Of a DNA stretch of 45,512 nucleotides, positions 26,839-35,370 are shown one piece after another. Positions within the stretch are counted from its first letter, which is position 1, and each line of letters starts with the position of its first letter. Made by a program: the position numbers and the translations under genes. The stretch is taken from NCBI GenBank assembly GCA_944363395.1, contig CALVUC010000011.1, forward strand, positions 1 to 45,512, in the 5' to 3' direction. This stretch comes from an uncultured Clostridia bacterium. GTDB lineage: Bacteria; Bacillota; Clostridia; Christensenellales; Borkfalkiaceae. A model generated the notes under the pieces. The model was not told the origin of the DNA. It worked only from the letters and a program-made list of their open reading frames with translations, and ran no database searches.

Positions 26839-26870
26839 AAAAACGGCTTCCGTTTACGGGAGCCGTTTTT
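26839..26870 (-). terminator. Terminator of the glycogen operon (bidirectional)
   Basis: AAAAACGGCTTCCG pairs with CGGGAGCCGTTTTT (one G-U) around a TTTA loop. T-runs lie on both strands. On the minus strand it follows the amylase stop by about 40 bp. Confidence 0.88.
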
Positions 26871-26891
26871 GATTGTTTTCAATACAGCAAA

Positions 26892-26907
26892 TACTATGTC
26901 AGACATA
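26892..26907. promoter_or_regulatory. Second copy of the palindromic PadR-like site
   Basis: TACTATGTCAGACATA, identical to 2745-2760, directly next to the amylase stop codon. On the plus strand TTGATT (26869-26874), a 17-bp spacer and TACTAT (26892-26897) form a possible promoter whose -10 box is the first part of the site; it would read antisense into the amylase gene. Confidence 0.45.
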
Positions 26908-28734
26908 CTATTTGTTTTTGACCAAAATTCCATAGGAATTGGCGCCGCACGTCATTGTTTTGGAGAGAACTTTATCCGTCAGAAGTTCGGTAAACTCCCC
27001 GTCAAATCGCATATTGTAGGTTCCAAAAGAATTATTCACATAGATGTAGACAGTCTGATCTTTGTGATTTCTTCGCTCATAGACGATACAGTTGCTGTCG
27101 GCAAACACTTCGCGGTAAGTACCGTCTGCAAACACGGGATATTTTTTTCTGATTTCGCCGAGTTTCCGATAGAATGCAAGCAGTTCTTCATCTGTATTGT
27201 CCCAGTCGAAGCACCTTCTGCAGAACGGATCGCGGTATCCTTCCATTGCATTTTCATCCCCGTAAAAAATACAGGGAACGCCGGGAAGGGTAAATTGCAG
27301 CACGGCAGCCATCATCAGCTTTTGCTTCGCCGCTGCTTTTTCACGCTCCGAAAGGAAGGTCACAGCCATCTCATCTTTATTGCTGCACGTTTTTCCACCG
27401 AGAACGGTCAGGATGCGCGACGTGTCATGGGTGCCGAGAATGTTCATCAGGACATCGAGCGTCTGCTTCGGGTAGTTGTCGATGAGCTGATCGATGGTCT
27501 CGCGGAGCTGCGTGGTATTGCCGAGCGTCACATAGCTGATGATCGCGTCCTTGAGCGGATAGTTCATGACGCTGTCCAGCTCATGGCCCTGCAGATATTT
27601 TCTGCGTTCGCTGTAAGCGATCTTGTTGGATGCATCCTCCCAGACCTCGCCGATGATGACGGCGTCGGGATCGGCTTCCTTGACGGCAGTACGCAGTTTC
27701 TCCAAAAAGAAGTCGGGGAGTTCGTCCGCGACGTCCAGCCGATATCCGCCGATGCCGTGCGAGAGCCATTTTTTCAGGACGCCGTCCTGACCGAAGATAA
27801 ACTCCTGATAGGTAGGCGATGTCTCATTGACGGCAGGAAGCGTCTCGATCCCCCACCAACTGTCATAGTTATCGTGAGAGTCATGGAAGGTATACCAGTC
27901 GTAGTACGGCGAAAACGGAGATTGATAGGCGCCGAGACTGTCGTAATGCCCGTAGCGGTTGAAATAGCGGCTGTCGCTGCCCGTATGGTTGAAAACGCCG
28001 TCCAGAATGACGCGTATCCCGCGTTGTTTTGCCTTTTCGATCAGATCGTCGAGATCGTGCTCGTCGCCGAGGAGCGGGTCGATCTTCATGTAATCGCCCG
28101 TATCATAGCGGTGATTGGAATACGCCTCGAAAATGGGATTGAAATAGATGACGGTGACCCCGAGACTTTGCAGATAGTCGAGCTTTTCCGAGACGCCCGC
28201 GAGATTGCCGCCGAAAAAGTCGTTGTTAAGGACTTTTCCGTATTCGTTGGGCCGATAAGAAGGCAGTCCGCCCCAATCGCTGCGCAAGATCTTTCCTTCG
28301 CTGATGGGCAGGTCGCCCGATTTGTAAAATCTGTCGGGGAAGATCTGATACATAACGCCGCCCTTCATCCATTCGGGCGTCTTATAGCGTTGGTCGAAGA
28401 CGGTGATCTGCCAGCTTTCGAGGCTTCCCTGCGGCATAAAGCAGCCGTGCCGCATCACGCCGCATCCGAAGAATTCATCTCCGATACGGAAATAGTAGAA
28501 GTAAAGCCCCGTCGAATGAAAACAGAGTGTGACGGAATAGCCGTCGGAACACCTGTCCATGGAAATGGGCTGACGGTCTTCGCCGTCACGGCTGAGGACA
28601 AATCTTGCGTCGATATGGTCGGGCATGGCGCCTTTTCCGCTCCAAAAGATGCGGAACGTTACGGATGCGTCAGTCGGAAGCGCACCCGTAATGCTCTTGC
28701 AGCGCGGATCGAGCGGGTCATAGTAAAATTGCAT
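26908..28734 (-). CDS. GH13 alpha-amylase-family enzyme, neopullulanase/cyclomaltodextrinase type
   Basis: 608 aa, cytoplasmic (no signal peptide). An N-terminal beta domain of about 110 residues resembles CBM34, followed by the GH13 barrel: region I DGVFNH, region II GYRLDVADE (nucleophile Asp), region III GEVWED (acid/base Glu), region IV LGTHDTSR. MPDRFYKSGD-like MYQIFPDRFY and HRYDTGDYMKIDP are typical of the neopullulanase group, which hydrolyses maltodextrins and short branches. It begins 30 bp after glgP, so it probably trims the oligosaccharides left by phosphorolysis. Its ribosome site (GAGAG) is weak. Last gene of the glycogen operon. Confidence 0.93.
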   Translation of the reverse strand: MQFYYDPLDPRCKSITGALPTDASVTFRIFWSGKGAMPDHIDARFVLSRDGEDRQPISMDRCSDGYSVTLCFHSTGLYFYYFRIGDEFFGCGVMRHGCFMPQGSLESWQITVFDQRYKTPEWMKGGVMYQIFPDRFYKSGDLPISEGKILRSDWGGLPSYRPNEYGKVLNNDFFGGNLAGVSEKLDYLQSLGVTVIYFNPIFEAYSNHRYDTGDYMKIDPLLGDEHDLDDLIEKAKQRGIRVILDGVFNHTGSDSRYFNRYGHYDSLGAYQSPFSPYYDWYTFHDSHDNYDSWWGIETLPAVNETSPTYQEFIFGQDGVLKKWLSHGIGGYRLDVADELPDFFLEKLRTAVKEADPDAVIIGEVWEDASNKIAYSERRKYLQGHELDSVMNYPLKDAIISYVTLGNTTQLRETIDQLIDNYPKQTLDVLMNILGTHDTSRILTVLGGKTCSNKDEMAVTFLSEREKAAAKQKLMMAAVLQFTLPGVPCIFYGDENAMEGYRDPFCRRCFDWDNTDEELLAFYRKLGEIRKKYPVFADGTYREVFADSNCIVYERRNHKDQTVYIYVNNSFGTYNMRFDGEFTELLTDKVLSKTMTCGANSYGILVKNK

Positions 28735-28764
28735 ATAAGTTCTCTCGGTGCGAACGAAGCCGCA

Positions 28765-31191
28765 TTACTTGTTGAGTGGTTTCAGATTCCAGATGTTGCC
28801 TGCATATTCGCGGATGCTTCTGTCTGCGGAGAAGTATCCCGCCGCCGCTATGTTCATGAGCGACTTTCTGTTCCATGCGAGCTTGTCGTTGCGGTACAGG
28901 TCGGTCGCCTTTTCCTGGATCTTGCAGTACGATTCAAAATCGGCAAGACACATATAGGGATCGGCGACGGGCGCGTTGCGCAGCAGATAGTTCGCGATCT
29001 CCGCAAAAGACGTTCCGTTGAAGCCGACGATAAGCGATTCGATGATCTTCCTCAGGTGCATATCACGGTTGTAATAGACGCTTGAATTATAACCGCTCGC
29101 CCAGATCTCGTTGACTTCTTCTGCCGTAAGACCAAAGATAAAGATATTGTCGTCCCCGACGCGCTGCGCCATTTCAACATTGGCGCCGTCCAGCGTACCG
29201 ACCGTAAGCGCACCGTTGATCATGAACTTCATGTTGCCCGTACCGGACGCTTCTTTTCCCGCAAGAGAGATCTGTTCGGAGATCTCGCTGGCAGGCATGA
29301 GCGCTTCGGACATCGTGACGTTGTAGTTCTCCATGTACACGACGTTGAGTTTTTCGTTGATCTTGGGATTCTTTTTGATATCCTCCGCAAGGAAACAGAT
29401 GAGCTTGATGATCTGCTTTGCCATTTCGTAGCCCGCCGCAGCCTTTGCGCCGAAGATGTACGTCTTTGGCTGGACGTCGAGATCGGGATTTTCCTTGAGG
29501 GCGTTGTACTCCGCAATGATATGGAGCGCGTTGAGAAGCTGGCGCTTGTATTCGTGCATCCGCTTTGCCTGTACATCGAAGAGCGTATCGGGATCGATCA
29601 CGACGCCCTGCTGCTTTTTGGCGAATTGCGCGAACTGGCGCTTTTTGATCGCCTTGATCTCGCCGAGACGCTTTAAGACGCTCTCGTCGTCGGTAAATTT
29701 TTTCAGACCCTCCAGCTTTGCCGCATCCTTGTCGTACCCATTTCCGATACAATCGGTGATGAGTTCGCAGAGTTCGGGATTGGACTGGTTGAGCCAGCGT
29801 CTGTGGGCAATGCCATTGGTGACGTTTGTGAACTTCTCCGGCGTGTACTCATAGTAATCGCGGAAGATGCTCTCCTTGATGATCTCGCTGTGCAGACCCG
29901 AAACGCCGTTGACGCTGTGCGAACCCATGACGCAGAGATTTGCCATTCGGACGGTATTGTTGGCAAGGATAGACATTCTGGAGATCTTGTTCCAGTCGCC
30001 CGGATAGCGCGCCCAAAGGTCCTCGCAGAAGCGGCGGTTGATCTCCTTTAAAATGTTGTGGATGCGGGGCAGCCTGCGTGCGACCAGGTCCTCCGCCCAT
30101 GTCTCAAGGGCTTCGGCAAGCACCGTATGGTTGGTATAGGCGCAGGTCGCCGTCGTGATGTTCCATGCAACTTCCCAGCTGAAATAGTTTTCGTCGACCA
30201 GGATGCGCATGAGTTCGGGGATCGCAAGCGCGGGATGCGTATCGTTGATATGGATGGCTGCCATCTGGGGAAGCAGCGCGAGAGAGCCGTAACGGCGCTT
30301 ATGATCGGAGACGATGCACTGGAGCGATGCGGAAACGAGGAAATACTGCTGCTGCAAACGTAGAGATTTTCCCTCGTAGTGATTGTCGGAGGGATACAGG
30401 ACCTTGGTGAGCAGCTGCGCTTCGGTGTCGTCGCGCATGACCTCCGCATAGTTGCCCTGCGAGAAGAGCTGCATATCGAATTTCTGTACCGCGCGGGCGC
30501 GCCACAGACGGAGCGTGCTGACCGAATCGGAATCTTTCCCGGATACCATCATATCATACGCGACGGCCTCCACTTCGCGGGCATTGCGGTAGATGGTCTC
30601 CATCCCGTGATCTGTCCACTTTTCTTCGAGCGTACCGTCAAAGCGGACGATAAAGCGCTTGTCGCTGCGCTGGATGAGCCATGCCTCACCGCCCGGAAGC
30701 CAGACGTCGGGCATTTCGATCTGCCAGCCGTCCACGATCTTCTGCTTGAAGAGCCCGTACTGATAGCAGATGGAGAATCCCATGGCGGGATAGTTCTGCG
30801 TGGCAAGCCCGTCGAGGAAGCAGGCGGCAAGCCTGCCGAGTCCCCCATTTCCGAGCCCTGCATCGGGTTCTTCTTCGTAGAGATCTTCGAGGGTGACGCC
30901 GAAGCTCTTCAACGCGCTTGCGAGCGCATCGTGGATGCCGAGGTTATAGACGCTGTTTTTGAGCGAGCGTCCCATCAAAAACTCCATGCACAGATAGTAG
31001 ACGCGCTTTGCACGCGCAGTCTTTGTCCTGAGATGGAACTTCTGATGCTTTTCAGCCATGATGTCCCTGACGCTCATGACGACGGCTTTATAGATCTGTT
31101 CGCGGGATGCTTCCTGAGGGATGACGCCGAAATAGCGCGACAATTTCCCTGCAATGAGGCGGTGTGCCTCCTGTTCGGTCAACTTACTCAT
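28765..31191 (-). CDS. glgP: Glycogen/maltodextrin phosphorylase
   Basis: 808 aa GT35 enzyme that releases glucose 1-phosphate from alpha-1,4-glucan ends. Visible: YYLCMEFLMGRSLKNSVYNL, GLGNGGLGRLAACFLDGLAT, HINDTHPALAIPELMRIL, VDVQAKRMHEYKRQLLN-type FDVQAKRMHEYKRQ, and the PLP-lysine region EASGTGNMKFMINGAL. Length is normal. The AGGAG upstream is about 18 bases from this ATG, too far for direct use; it fits a 6-codon upstream frame whose stop overlaps this start. A hairpin separates it from glgA, so it may be controlled separately within the operon. Confidence 0.96.
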   Translation of the reverse strand: MSKLTEQEAHRLIAGKLSRYFGVIPQEASREQIYKAVVMSVRDIMAEKHQKFHLRTKTARAKRVYYLCMEFLMGRSLKNSVYNLGIHDALASALKSFGVTLEDLYEEEPDAGLGNGGLGRLAACFLDGLATQNYPAMGFSICYQYGLFKQKIVDGWQIEMPDVWLPGGEAWLIQRSDKRFIVRFDGTLEEKWTDHGMETIYRNAREVEAVAYDMMVSGKDSDSVSTLRLWRARAVQKFDMQLFSQGNYAEVMRDDTEAQLLTKVLYPSDNHYEGKSLRLQQQYFLVSASLQCIVSDHKRRYGSLALLPQMAAIHINDTHPALAIPELMRILVDENYFSWEVAWNITTATCAYTNHTVLAEALETWAEDLVARRLPRIHNILKEINRRFCEDLWARYPGDWNKISRMSILANNTVRMANLCVMGSHSVNGVSGLHSEIIKESIFRDYYEYTPEKFTNVTNGIAHRRWLNQSNPELCELITDCIGNGYDKDAAKLEGLKKFTDDESVLKRLGEIKAIKKRQFAQFAKKQQGVVIDPDTLFDVQAKRMHEYKRQLLNALHIIAEYNALKENPDLDVQPKTYIFGAKAAAGYEMAKQIIKLICFLAEDIKKNPKINEKLNVVYMENYNVTMSEALMPASEISEQISLAGKEASGTGNMKFMINGALTVGTLDGANVEMAQRVGDDNIFIFGLTAEEVNEIWASGYNSSVYYNRDMHLRKIIESLIVGFNGTSFAEIANYLLRNAPVADPYMCLADFESYCKIQEKATDLYRNDKLAWNRKSLMNIAAAGYFSADRSIREYAGNIWNLKPLNK

Positions 31192-31204
31192 GAATTACAG
31201 TCAT
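31184..31204 (-). CDS. Six-codon upstream ORF overlapping the glgP start
   Basis: AGGAGAAA is followed directly by ATG ACT GTA ATT CAT GAG TAA, encoding MTVIHE. The glgP ATG lies within CATGAGTAA, so the small frame ends five bases past the glgP initiation codon. Translation of glgP may depend on termination and reinitiation here. The arrangement is plain in sequence; the function is inferred. Confidence 0.45.
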   Translation of the reverse strand: MTVIHE

Positions 31205-31257
31205 TTTCTCCTGATAGATTTGCTAAGCATTCAAACATTGTGTCGGTCAAAAGAAAT

Positions 31258-31288
31258 GAGGGGCAACGTCTGACGTCTGCTGCCCCTC
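31258..31288 (-). terminator. Hairpin between glgA and glgP
   Basis: Minus strand: GAGGGGCA and TGCCCCTC enclose an inner ACGTC-AGACGT stem, followed by ATTTCTTTTGA. A moderate terminator that may reduce transcription into glgP. Confidence 0.6.
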
Positions 31289-31321
31289 CTCTTTTGAATG
31301 TTCAGAAGGATGCGGTGTCGC

Positions 31322-32938
31322 TTAGCTGAGCATACCGAGATAGAGCCCTTCGTAATAGGTCGCAGACTTCGCCCACGAGAAATCGGTCTCCATCGCCTTT
31401 TTTTGCAGCGCTTTCCACGCCTCTTTGTCGCGGTATACGCCCAGCGCTTCGTTGATGACGTACAGCATATCGTATGCGTTATAGTCGTGGAAGGTAAACC
31501 CGTTCCCGCCTGCACCATACGGCTGGATGCTGTCGCGCAGGCCGCCCGTTTCGCGTACGATGGCGACCGTACCGTAGCGGGACGCGATCATCTGCGAGAG
31601 CCCGCAAGGTTCGCTCTTGGACGGCATCAGGAAGAGATCGGCGCCCGAATAGATCTTGCGGGAAAGATCGGAATTGAAGGAGATGATGGACACCACCTTG
31701 CCCTGATATCTGCGTGCAAGATCGCTGAAATAGTTTTCGTACGAAGAATCGCCCGTTCCGAGAAGGACGAACTGAACGTCCTGACGGAGCACCTGTTCGA
31801 TGACTTCCTTGACGAGGTCAAGCCCCTTGTGGGAGACGAGACGGGAGATCATGGCGATGATGGGCGTGTCGGGCTTGACGGGAAGGTTGAGCATCCGCTG
31901 CAGCTCCTCTTTGCACACCGCCTTGTTGGAGACGTCCGCCGCGTCATAGTTGGCAAACAGCGACTTATCTGTTTTGGGATTGTAGTAGTCGGTATCGATC
32001 CCGTTGAGGATGCCGCACAGTTTGAATTCGTTGCGGCGGATGATGGGATCGAGCCCGTGCGAATAATAGGGATCCTTGATCTCCCCCGCATACGTCGGAC
32101 TGACCGTCGAGAAGCGTTCGCAGCATTCGATCGCGCCCTTCATCAGGTTGATGCAGCGGTCGTACTCCACCAAGTAGCGGAAACGGTTGGAGATGCCGAA
32201 CAGATCTTCGAGAATATCAAGAGAGTACTTGCCCTGGTATTCGATGTTGTGGATGGTGAACACCGCGCGGATGAACTGATATTCGGGACGGAAACAGTAG
32301 ATGGTCTTCAGATAGATCGCCGCCAGCGCCGCCTGCCAGTCGTGGCAGTGCAGGATATCGGGATAGAACCCGAGGAAGGAGAGGATCTCCATGACGCTGC
32401 GCGAGAAGAATGCAAACCGCTCGCCGTCGTCGTAATACCCGTAACAGCCGGGACGCTTGAAGTAGTATTCGTTGTCGACGAAGTAATATTTGACGTTGTC
32501 TGCTTCGTATTCAAAGATCCCGCAGTATTGATTTCTCCACGACAGCGGCACAAAGATGTTGCCGATGAAGCGGAAGTCCTTGCGGTACTCCTTCTTGATG
32601 TCCTGATAGAGCGGGATGATGACGCGGACGTCATACTTGTCGTTCTTTGCAAGCGCTTTGGACAGCGATCCGATGACTTCCGCAAGCCCGCCCGTCGCGA
32701 TGAAGGGCGCCGCCTCGGAAGCGACGAACATGATCTTCTTTTTGGGTTCGACGTAAACTTCGGGCTGAGGCGCTTCCTCGGGCGCAGGCGCGGGCGCTTC
32801 GACTACTTCGACGGGCGCTGCGTTGATCTCCTGCTCGGGGGCAACGATCTTCTCTTCCTCTTTTACTTTTTCAGCCTTGGGAGCGGTCGTTTTCTTTGCA
32901 GACGTGCTCTTTTTTGCCGTGCTTTTGGTTGCTGCCAT
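31322..32938 (-). CDS. glgA: Glycogen synthase with Lys/Ala-rich N-terminal extension
   Basis: 538 aa. Residues 1 to about 66 are a low-complexity tail: Lys/Ala/Ser/Thr-rich at first (AATKSTAKKSTSAKKTTAPK), then Ala/Pro/Glu-rich. The GT5 catalytic part starts at KKKIMFVASEAAPF, giving about 470 residues, the normal length. It transfers glucose from ADP-glucose. The usual K-x-G-G-L substrate loop reads A-T-G-G-L (in PFIATGGLAEV). Later motifs are intact: HCHDWQAAL, FTIHNIEYQG, ISRLVSHKGLDL, and MPSKSEPCGLSQMIASRYG. AAGGAGG precedes the ATG. The N-terminal tail mirrors a similar tail at the GlgB C-terminus. Confidence 0.95.
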   Translation of the reverse strand: MAATKSTAKKSTSAKKTTAPKAEKVKEEEKIVAPEQEINAAPVEVVEAPAPAPEEAPQPEVYVEPKKKIMFVASEAAPFIATGGLAEVIGSLSKALAKNDKYDVRVIIPLYQDIKKEYRKDFRFIGNIFVPLSWRNQYCGIFEYEADNVKYYFVDNEYYFKRPGCYGYYDDGERFAFFSRSVMEILSFLGFYPDILHCHDWQAALAAIYLKTIYCFRPEYQFIRAVFTIHNIEYQGKYSLDILEDLFGISNRFRYLVEYDRCINLMKGAIECCERFSTVSPTYAGEIKDPYYSHGLDPIIRRNEFKLCGILNGIDTDYYNPKTDKSLFANYDAADVSNKAVCKEELQRMLNLPVKPDTPIIAMISRLVSHKGLDLVKEVIEQVLRQDVQFVLLGTGDSSYENYFSDLARRYQGKVVSIISFNSDLSRKIYSGADLFLMPSKSEPCGLSQMIASRYGTVAIVRETGGLRDSIQPYGAGGNGFTFHDYNAYDMLYVINEALGVYRDKEAWKALQKKAMETDFSWAKSATYYEGLYLGMLS

Positions 32939-32976
32939 AATGTCCTCCTTATCTTTCCCTTTTTCGGCTCATGTTA

Positions 32977-33002
32977 TCCCGCGGCACGACTGTGCCGCGG
33001 GA
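32977..33002. repeat. Intercistronic hairpin glgD-glgA
   Basis: TCCCGCGGCAC, loop GACT, GTGCCGCGGGA: a perfect 11-bp stem just after the glgD stop. No T-run follows, so it is more likely an mRNA-stabilising or processing element than a terminator. Confidence 0.7.
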
Positions 33003-33015
33003 CGACCGCCGTATG

Positions 33016-34134
33016 TCAGATCATTCTGCCTTTGCCGATGAAGTACGGCAGCTCCGCGCAGCCTGCAAGATGGCGTCTGTCGCGGATGACGACGTTCTTA
33101 TCGGTGATGACGCTGTCCAGCTCGACGCCCGAGCCGATGACGCTGTCCTGCATGACGATGGAATTTTTGACGACGCTCCCCTTCCCGACCTTGACGCCGC
33201 GGAAGAGGATGCAGTTTTCCACCGTGCCTTCGATGACGCAGCCGTCGGAAATGAGCGAGTTCTTGACGACCGCGCTGTCCGAATACTTGCTGGGCGCCGA
33301 ATCGCGGACCTTGGTATAGATGTCGCGCGCGCCGAACAGTTCGTCGCGGATGTTCTTGTCGAGCAGTTCCATGCTGTGCTGATAATACTTCTGGATGGAA
33401 TTGACGCCCGCATAGTAACCGCCGAACTTGTAGGCATACAGCTTCATCGTGTCGACGTGCTTGGTGAGGATGTCCTTGCCGAAGCTCGAAAGCCCCCTCG
33501 TCACCGCGTCCTGAATGATGCCGATCAGGTACTCGCGGTTGATGACCATGATGTTGATGTAGACGTCGTTCTTACTGTTTGCCGTCGTCTTGGGGCTGAT
33601 CTTGATGGAGCCGATCCTGCCGTCCTCGTCCGTCGCAAAGGTCATGAAATAGCTCTGATCGATCTTGCCCGCCTCTTCATGGCAGACCATCGTGATGTCC
33701 GCGCCCTTCGCTTCGTGATAGGCGATGACGTCCGCGATATCGATGTGCGCGATCCCGTCGCAATCGGAGATGACGACGTACTCCTCGTTGCGGTGGTTCA
33801 AAAATCCCGTGATGCCTTTGAGCGCTTCAAGGCGGTTGGAATAAGGCGTGTCCGTCTCATCCGAGTAAGGAGGAAGCAGGATGATGCCGCCGTCCTTTCT
33901 TGCGAGATCCCAGTCCTTGCCGCTGCCGAGGTGGTCGAGCAGGGACTGGTAGTTGTACTTCGTGACGACACCGACCGTCGTGATGCCTGCGTTCACCATG
34001 TTGGAGAGCGCGAAGTCGATGAGGCGGTATCTTCCCCCGTAAGGGATGGAAGCCATCGTTCTGTGACGGGAGAGCTCCGGAATGTTCTCATCGTGGATAT
34101 TGGAAAAAATGACGCCGACTGCGGAATTTGCCAT
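33016..34134 (-). CDS. glgD: GlgD, ADP-glucose pyrophosphorylase regulatory subunit
   Basis: 372 aa. It has the nucleotidyltransferase and left-handed beta-helix folds of GlgC (SIPYGGRYRLIDFALSNMVN; hexapeptide turns near the C-terminus such as SLISDGCVIEGTVENCILF). It lacks the GGxGxRL catalytic loop: the N-terminus reads VIFSNIHDENIPELSRHR. This is typical of Firmicute GlgD, which pairs with GlgC to activate it. I chose the ATG at 34134; GGGGGAG lies in the end of glgC, and the two genes are four bases apart. Confidence 0.94.
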   Translation of the reverse strand: MANSAVGVIFSNIHDENIPELSRHRTMASIPYGGRYRLIDFALSNMVNAGITTVGVVTKYNYQSLLDHLGSGKDWDLARKDGGIILLPPYSDETDTPYSNRLEALKGITGFLNHRNEEYVVISDCDGIAHIDIADVIAYHEAKGADITMVCHEEAGKIDQSYFMTFATDEDGRIGSIKISPKTTANSKNDVYINIMVINREYLIGIIQDAVTRGLSSFGKDILTKHVDTMKLYAYKFGGYYAGVNSIQKYYQHSMELLDKNIRDELFGARDIYTKVRDSAPSKYSDSAVVKNSLISDGCVIEGTVENCILFRGVKVGKGSVVKNSIVMQDSVIGSGVELDSVITDKNVVIRDRRHLAGCAELPYFIGKGRMI

Positions 34135-34138
34135 GTTC

Positions 34139-35335
34139 TTACTCCCCCTTGTAGTCCTTATCGAGAATCTGACCGCCCGCGACCTTCGCGCCGCTGCCGA
34201 TCGTGATGTTCCTGCCGAGCACGGCAATGCCGTTGCCTGCCTCCTTATCCTCGCCGACGACGGCGCCGCCCTCGATGACGGTGTTCTCATCGACGATGGA
34301 GTAGACGACCTTGGCGCCCGACTTGACAACGGCGCCCGCCATCAGGACGCTGTCGACGACCTCCGCCCCCTCTTCGATGACGACGTTGCTCGAAAGCACG
34401 GAGTTGACGACCGTCCCTTCCACTTCGCAGCCGAGGGAAATGAGCGCATTGTTGACGTGCGCCTTGTCGCCGATATATTCGGGAGGCGCGAGCGGATTGC
34501 GGGAATGGATCTTCCAATCGGGATCGCCGACGTCGAACGTGGGCTCGTCGCCGAGGAGATCCATATTTGCCTCCCAGAGCGAGGAGATGGTGCCGACGTC
34601 CTTCCAATAGCCGCTGAAACGGTAGGAATACATCTTTTCGCCCGCATTGAGCATGGCGGGAAGCACGTCCTTGCCGAAGTCCTTGCTCGAATTCGGGTTG
34701 GCGTCGTCCTCTTCGAGATACTTGAAGAGCTTGCTCGCCGTGAAGATATAGATGCCCATCGACGCAAGATTGCTCTTGGGCTGCTTGGGCTTCTCTTCAA
34801 ACTGGTAGATGGAGCCGTCCTCGTTGGTGTTGAGGATGCCGAAACGGGAAGCCTCCTTCATCGGGACTTCGATCGCTGCGATCGTGCAGTCGGCGCCCGT
34901 TGCCTTGTGCGCCTTGAGCATTGCGGCGTAGTCCATCTTGTAGATGTGGTCGCCCGAAAGGATGAGCACATATTCGGGATTGTACTTCTGCATGAACGTC
35001 ATGTTCTGATAGATGGCGTTTGCAGTGCCTTCGAACCAGGACGACTTCTTCTTCGCCTGATAGGGCGAGAGGATATGTACGCCGCCGAAGGCGCGGTCGA
35101 GATCCCAGGGCTGACCGTTGCCGATGTACTCGTTGAGCTCGAGCGGCTCGTACTGTGTGAGCACGCCGACCGTATCGATGCCCGAGTTGATGCAGTTGGA
35201 GAGCGGGAAGTCGATGATCCTGTACTTGCCGCCAAACGAGACTGCAGGCTTTGCAATGTTGGTCGTCAGAGCGTACAAACGGCTACCCTGTCCGCCTGCG
35301 AGCAACATTGCAACGCATTCTTTCTTTCTTTGCAT
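34139..35335 (-). CDS. glgC: Glucose-1-phosphate adenylyltransferase
   Basis: 398 aa catalytic subunit making ADP-glucose, the committed step of glycogen synthesis. Motifs: [15 protein letters not shown] (pyrophosphorylase loop), [56 protein letters not shown] and the C-terminal beta-helix of hexapeptide turns. It lies 35 bp after glgB and is followed directly by glgD, as expected for a GlgC/GlgD complex. Confidence 0.97.
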   Translation of the reverse strand: MQRKKECVAMLLAGGQGSRLYALTTNIAKPAVSFGGKYRIIDFPLSNCINSGIDTVGVLTQYEPLELNEYIGNGQPWDLDRAFGGVHILSPYQAKKKSSWFEGTANAIYQNMTFMQKYNPEYVLILSGDHIYKMDYAAMLKAHKATGADCTIAAIEVPMKEASRFGILNTNEDGSIYQFEEKPKQPKSNLASMGIYIFTASKLFKYLEEDDANPNSSKDFGKDVLPAMLNAGEKMYSYRFSGYWKDVGTISSLWEANMDLLGDEPTFDVGDPDWKIHSRNPLAPPEYIGDKAHVNNALISLGCEVEGTVVNSVLSSNVVIEEGAEVVDSVLMAGAVVKSGAKVVYSIVDENTVIEGGAVVGEDKEAGNGIAVLGRNITIGSGAKVAGGQILDKDYKGE

Positions 35336-35370
35336 AAAGAACCCCCTATCATGTCATCAGATTTTTGTAT

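Noticed and set aside
26439-26907. Insertion sequence or prophage edge beside the recombinase
   Set aside because: No transposase, phage genes or target-site duplication; the recombinase is coupled to hflX, which suits a chromosomal Xer-type gene.
26869-29085. 738-codon plus-strand frame antisense to the amylase gene
   Set aside because: No family features; a shadow of GH13 and glgP coding sequence. Only the possible promoter at its start was kept as an observation.
31298-33319. 673-codon plus-strand frame over glgA
   Set aside because: Antisense shadow without initiation signals.
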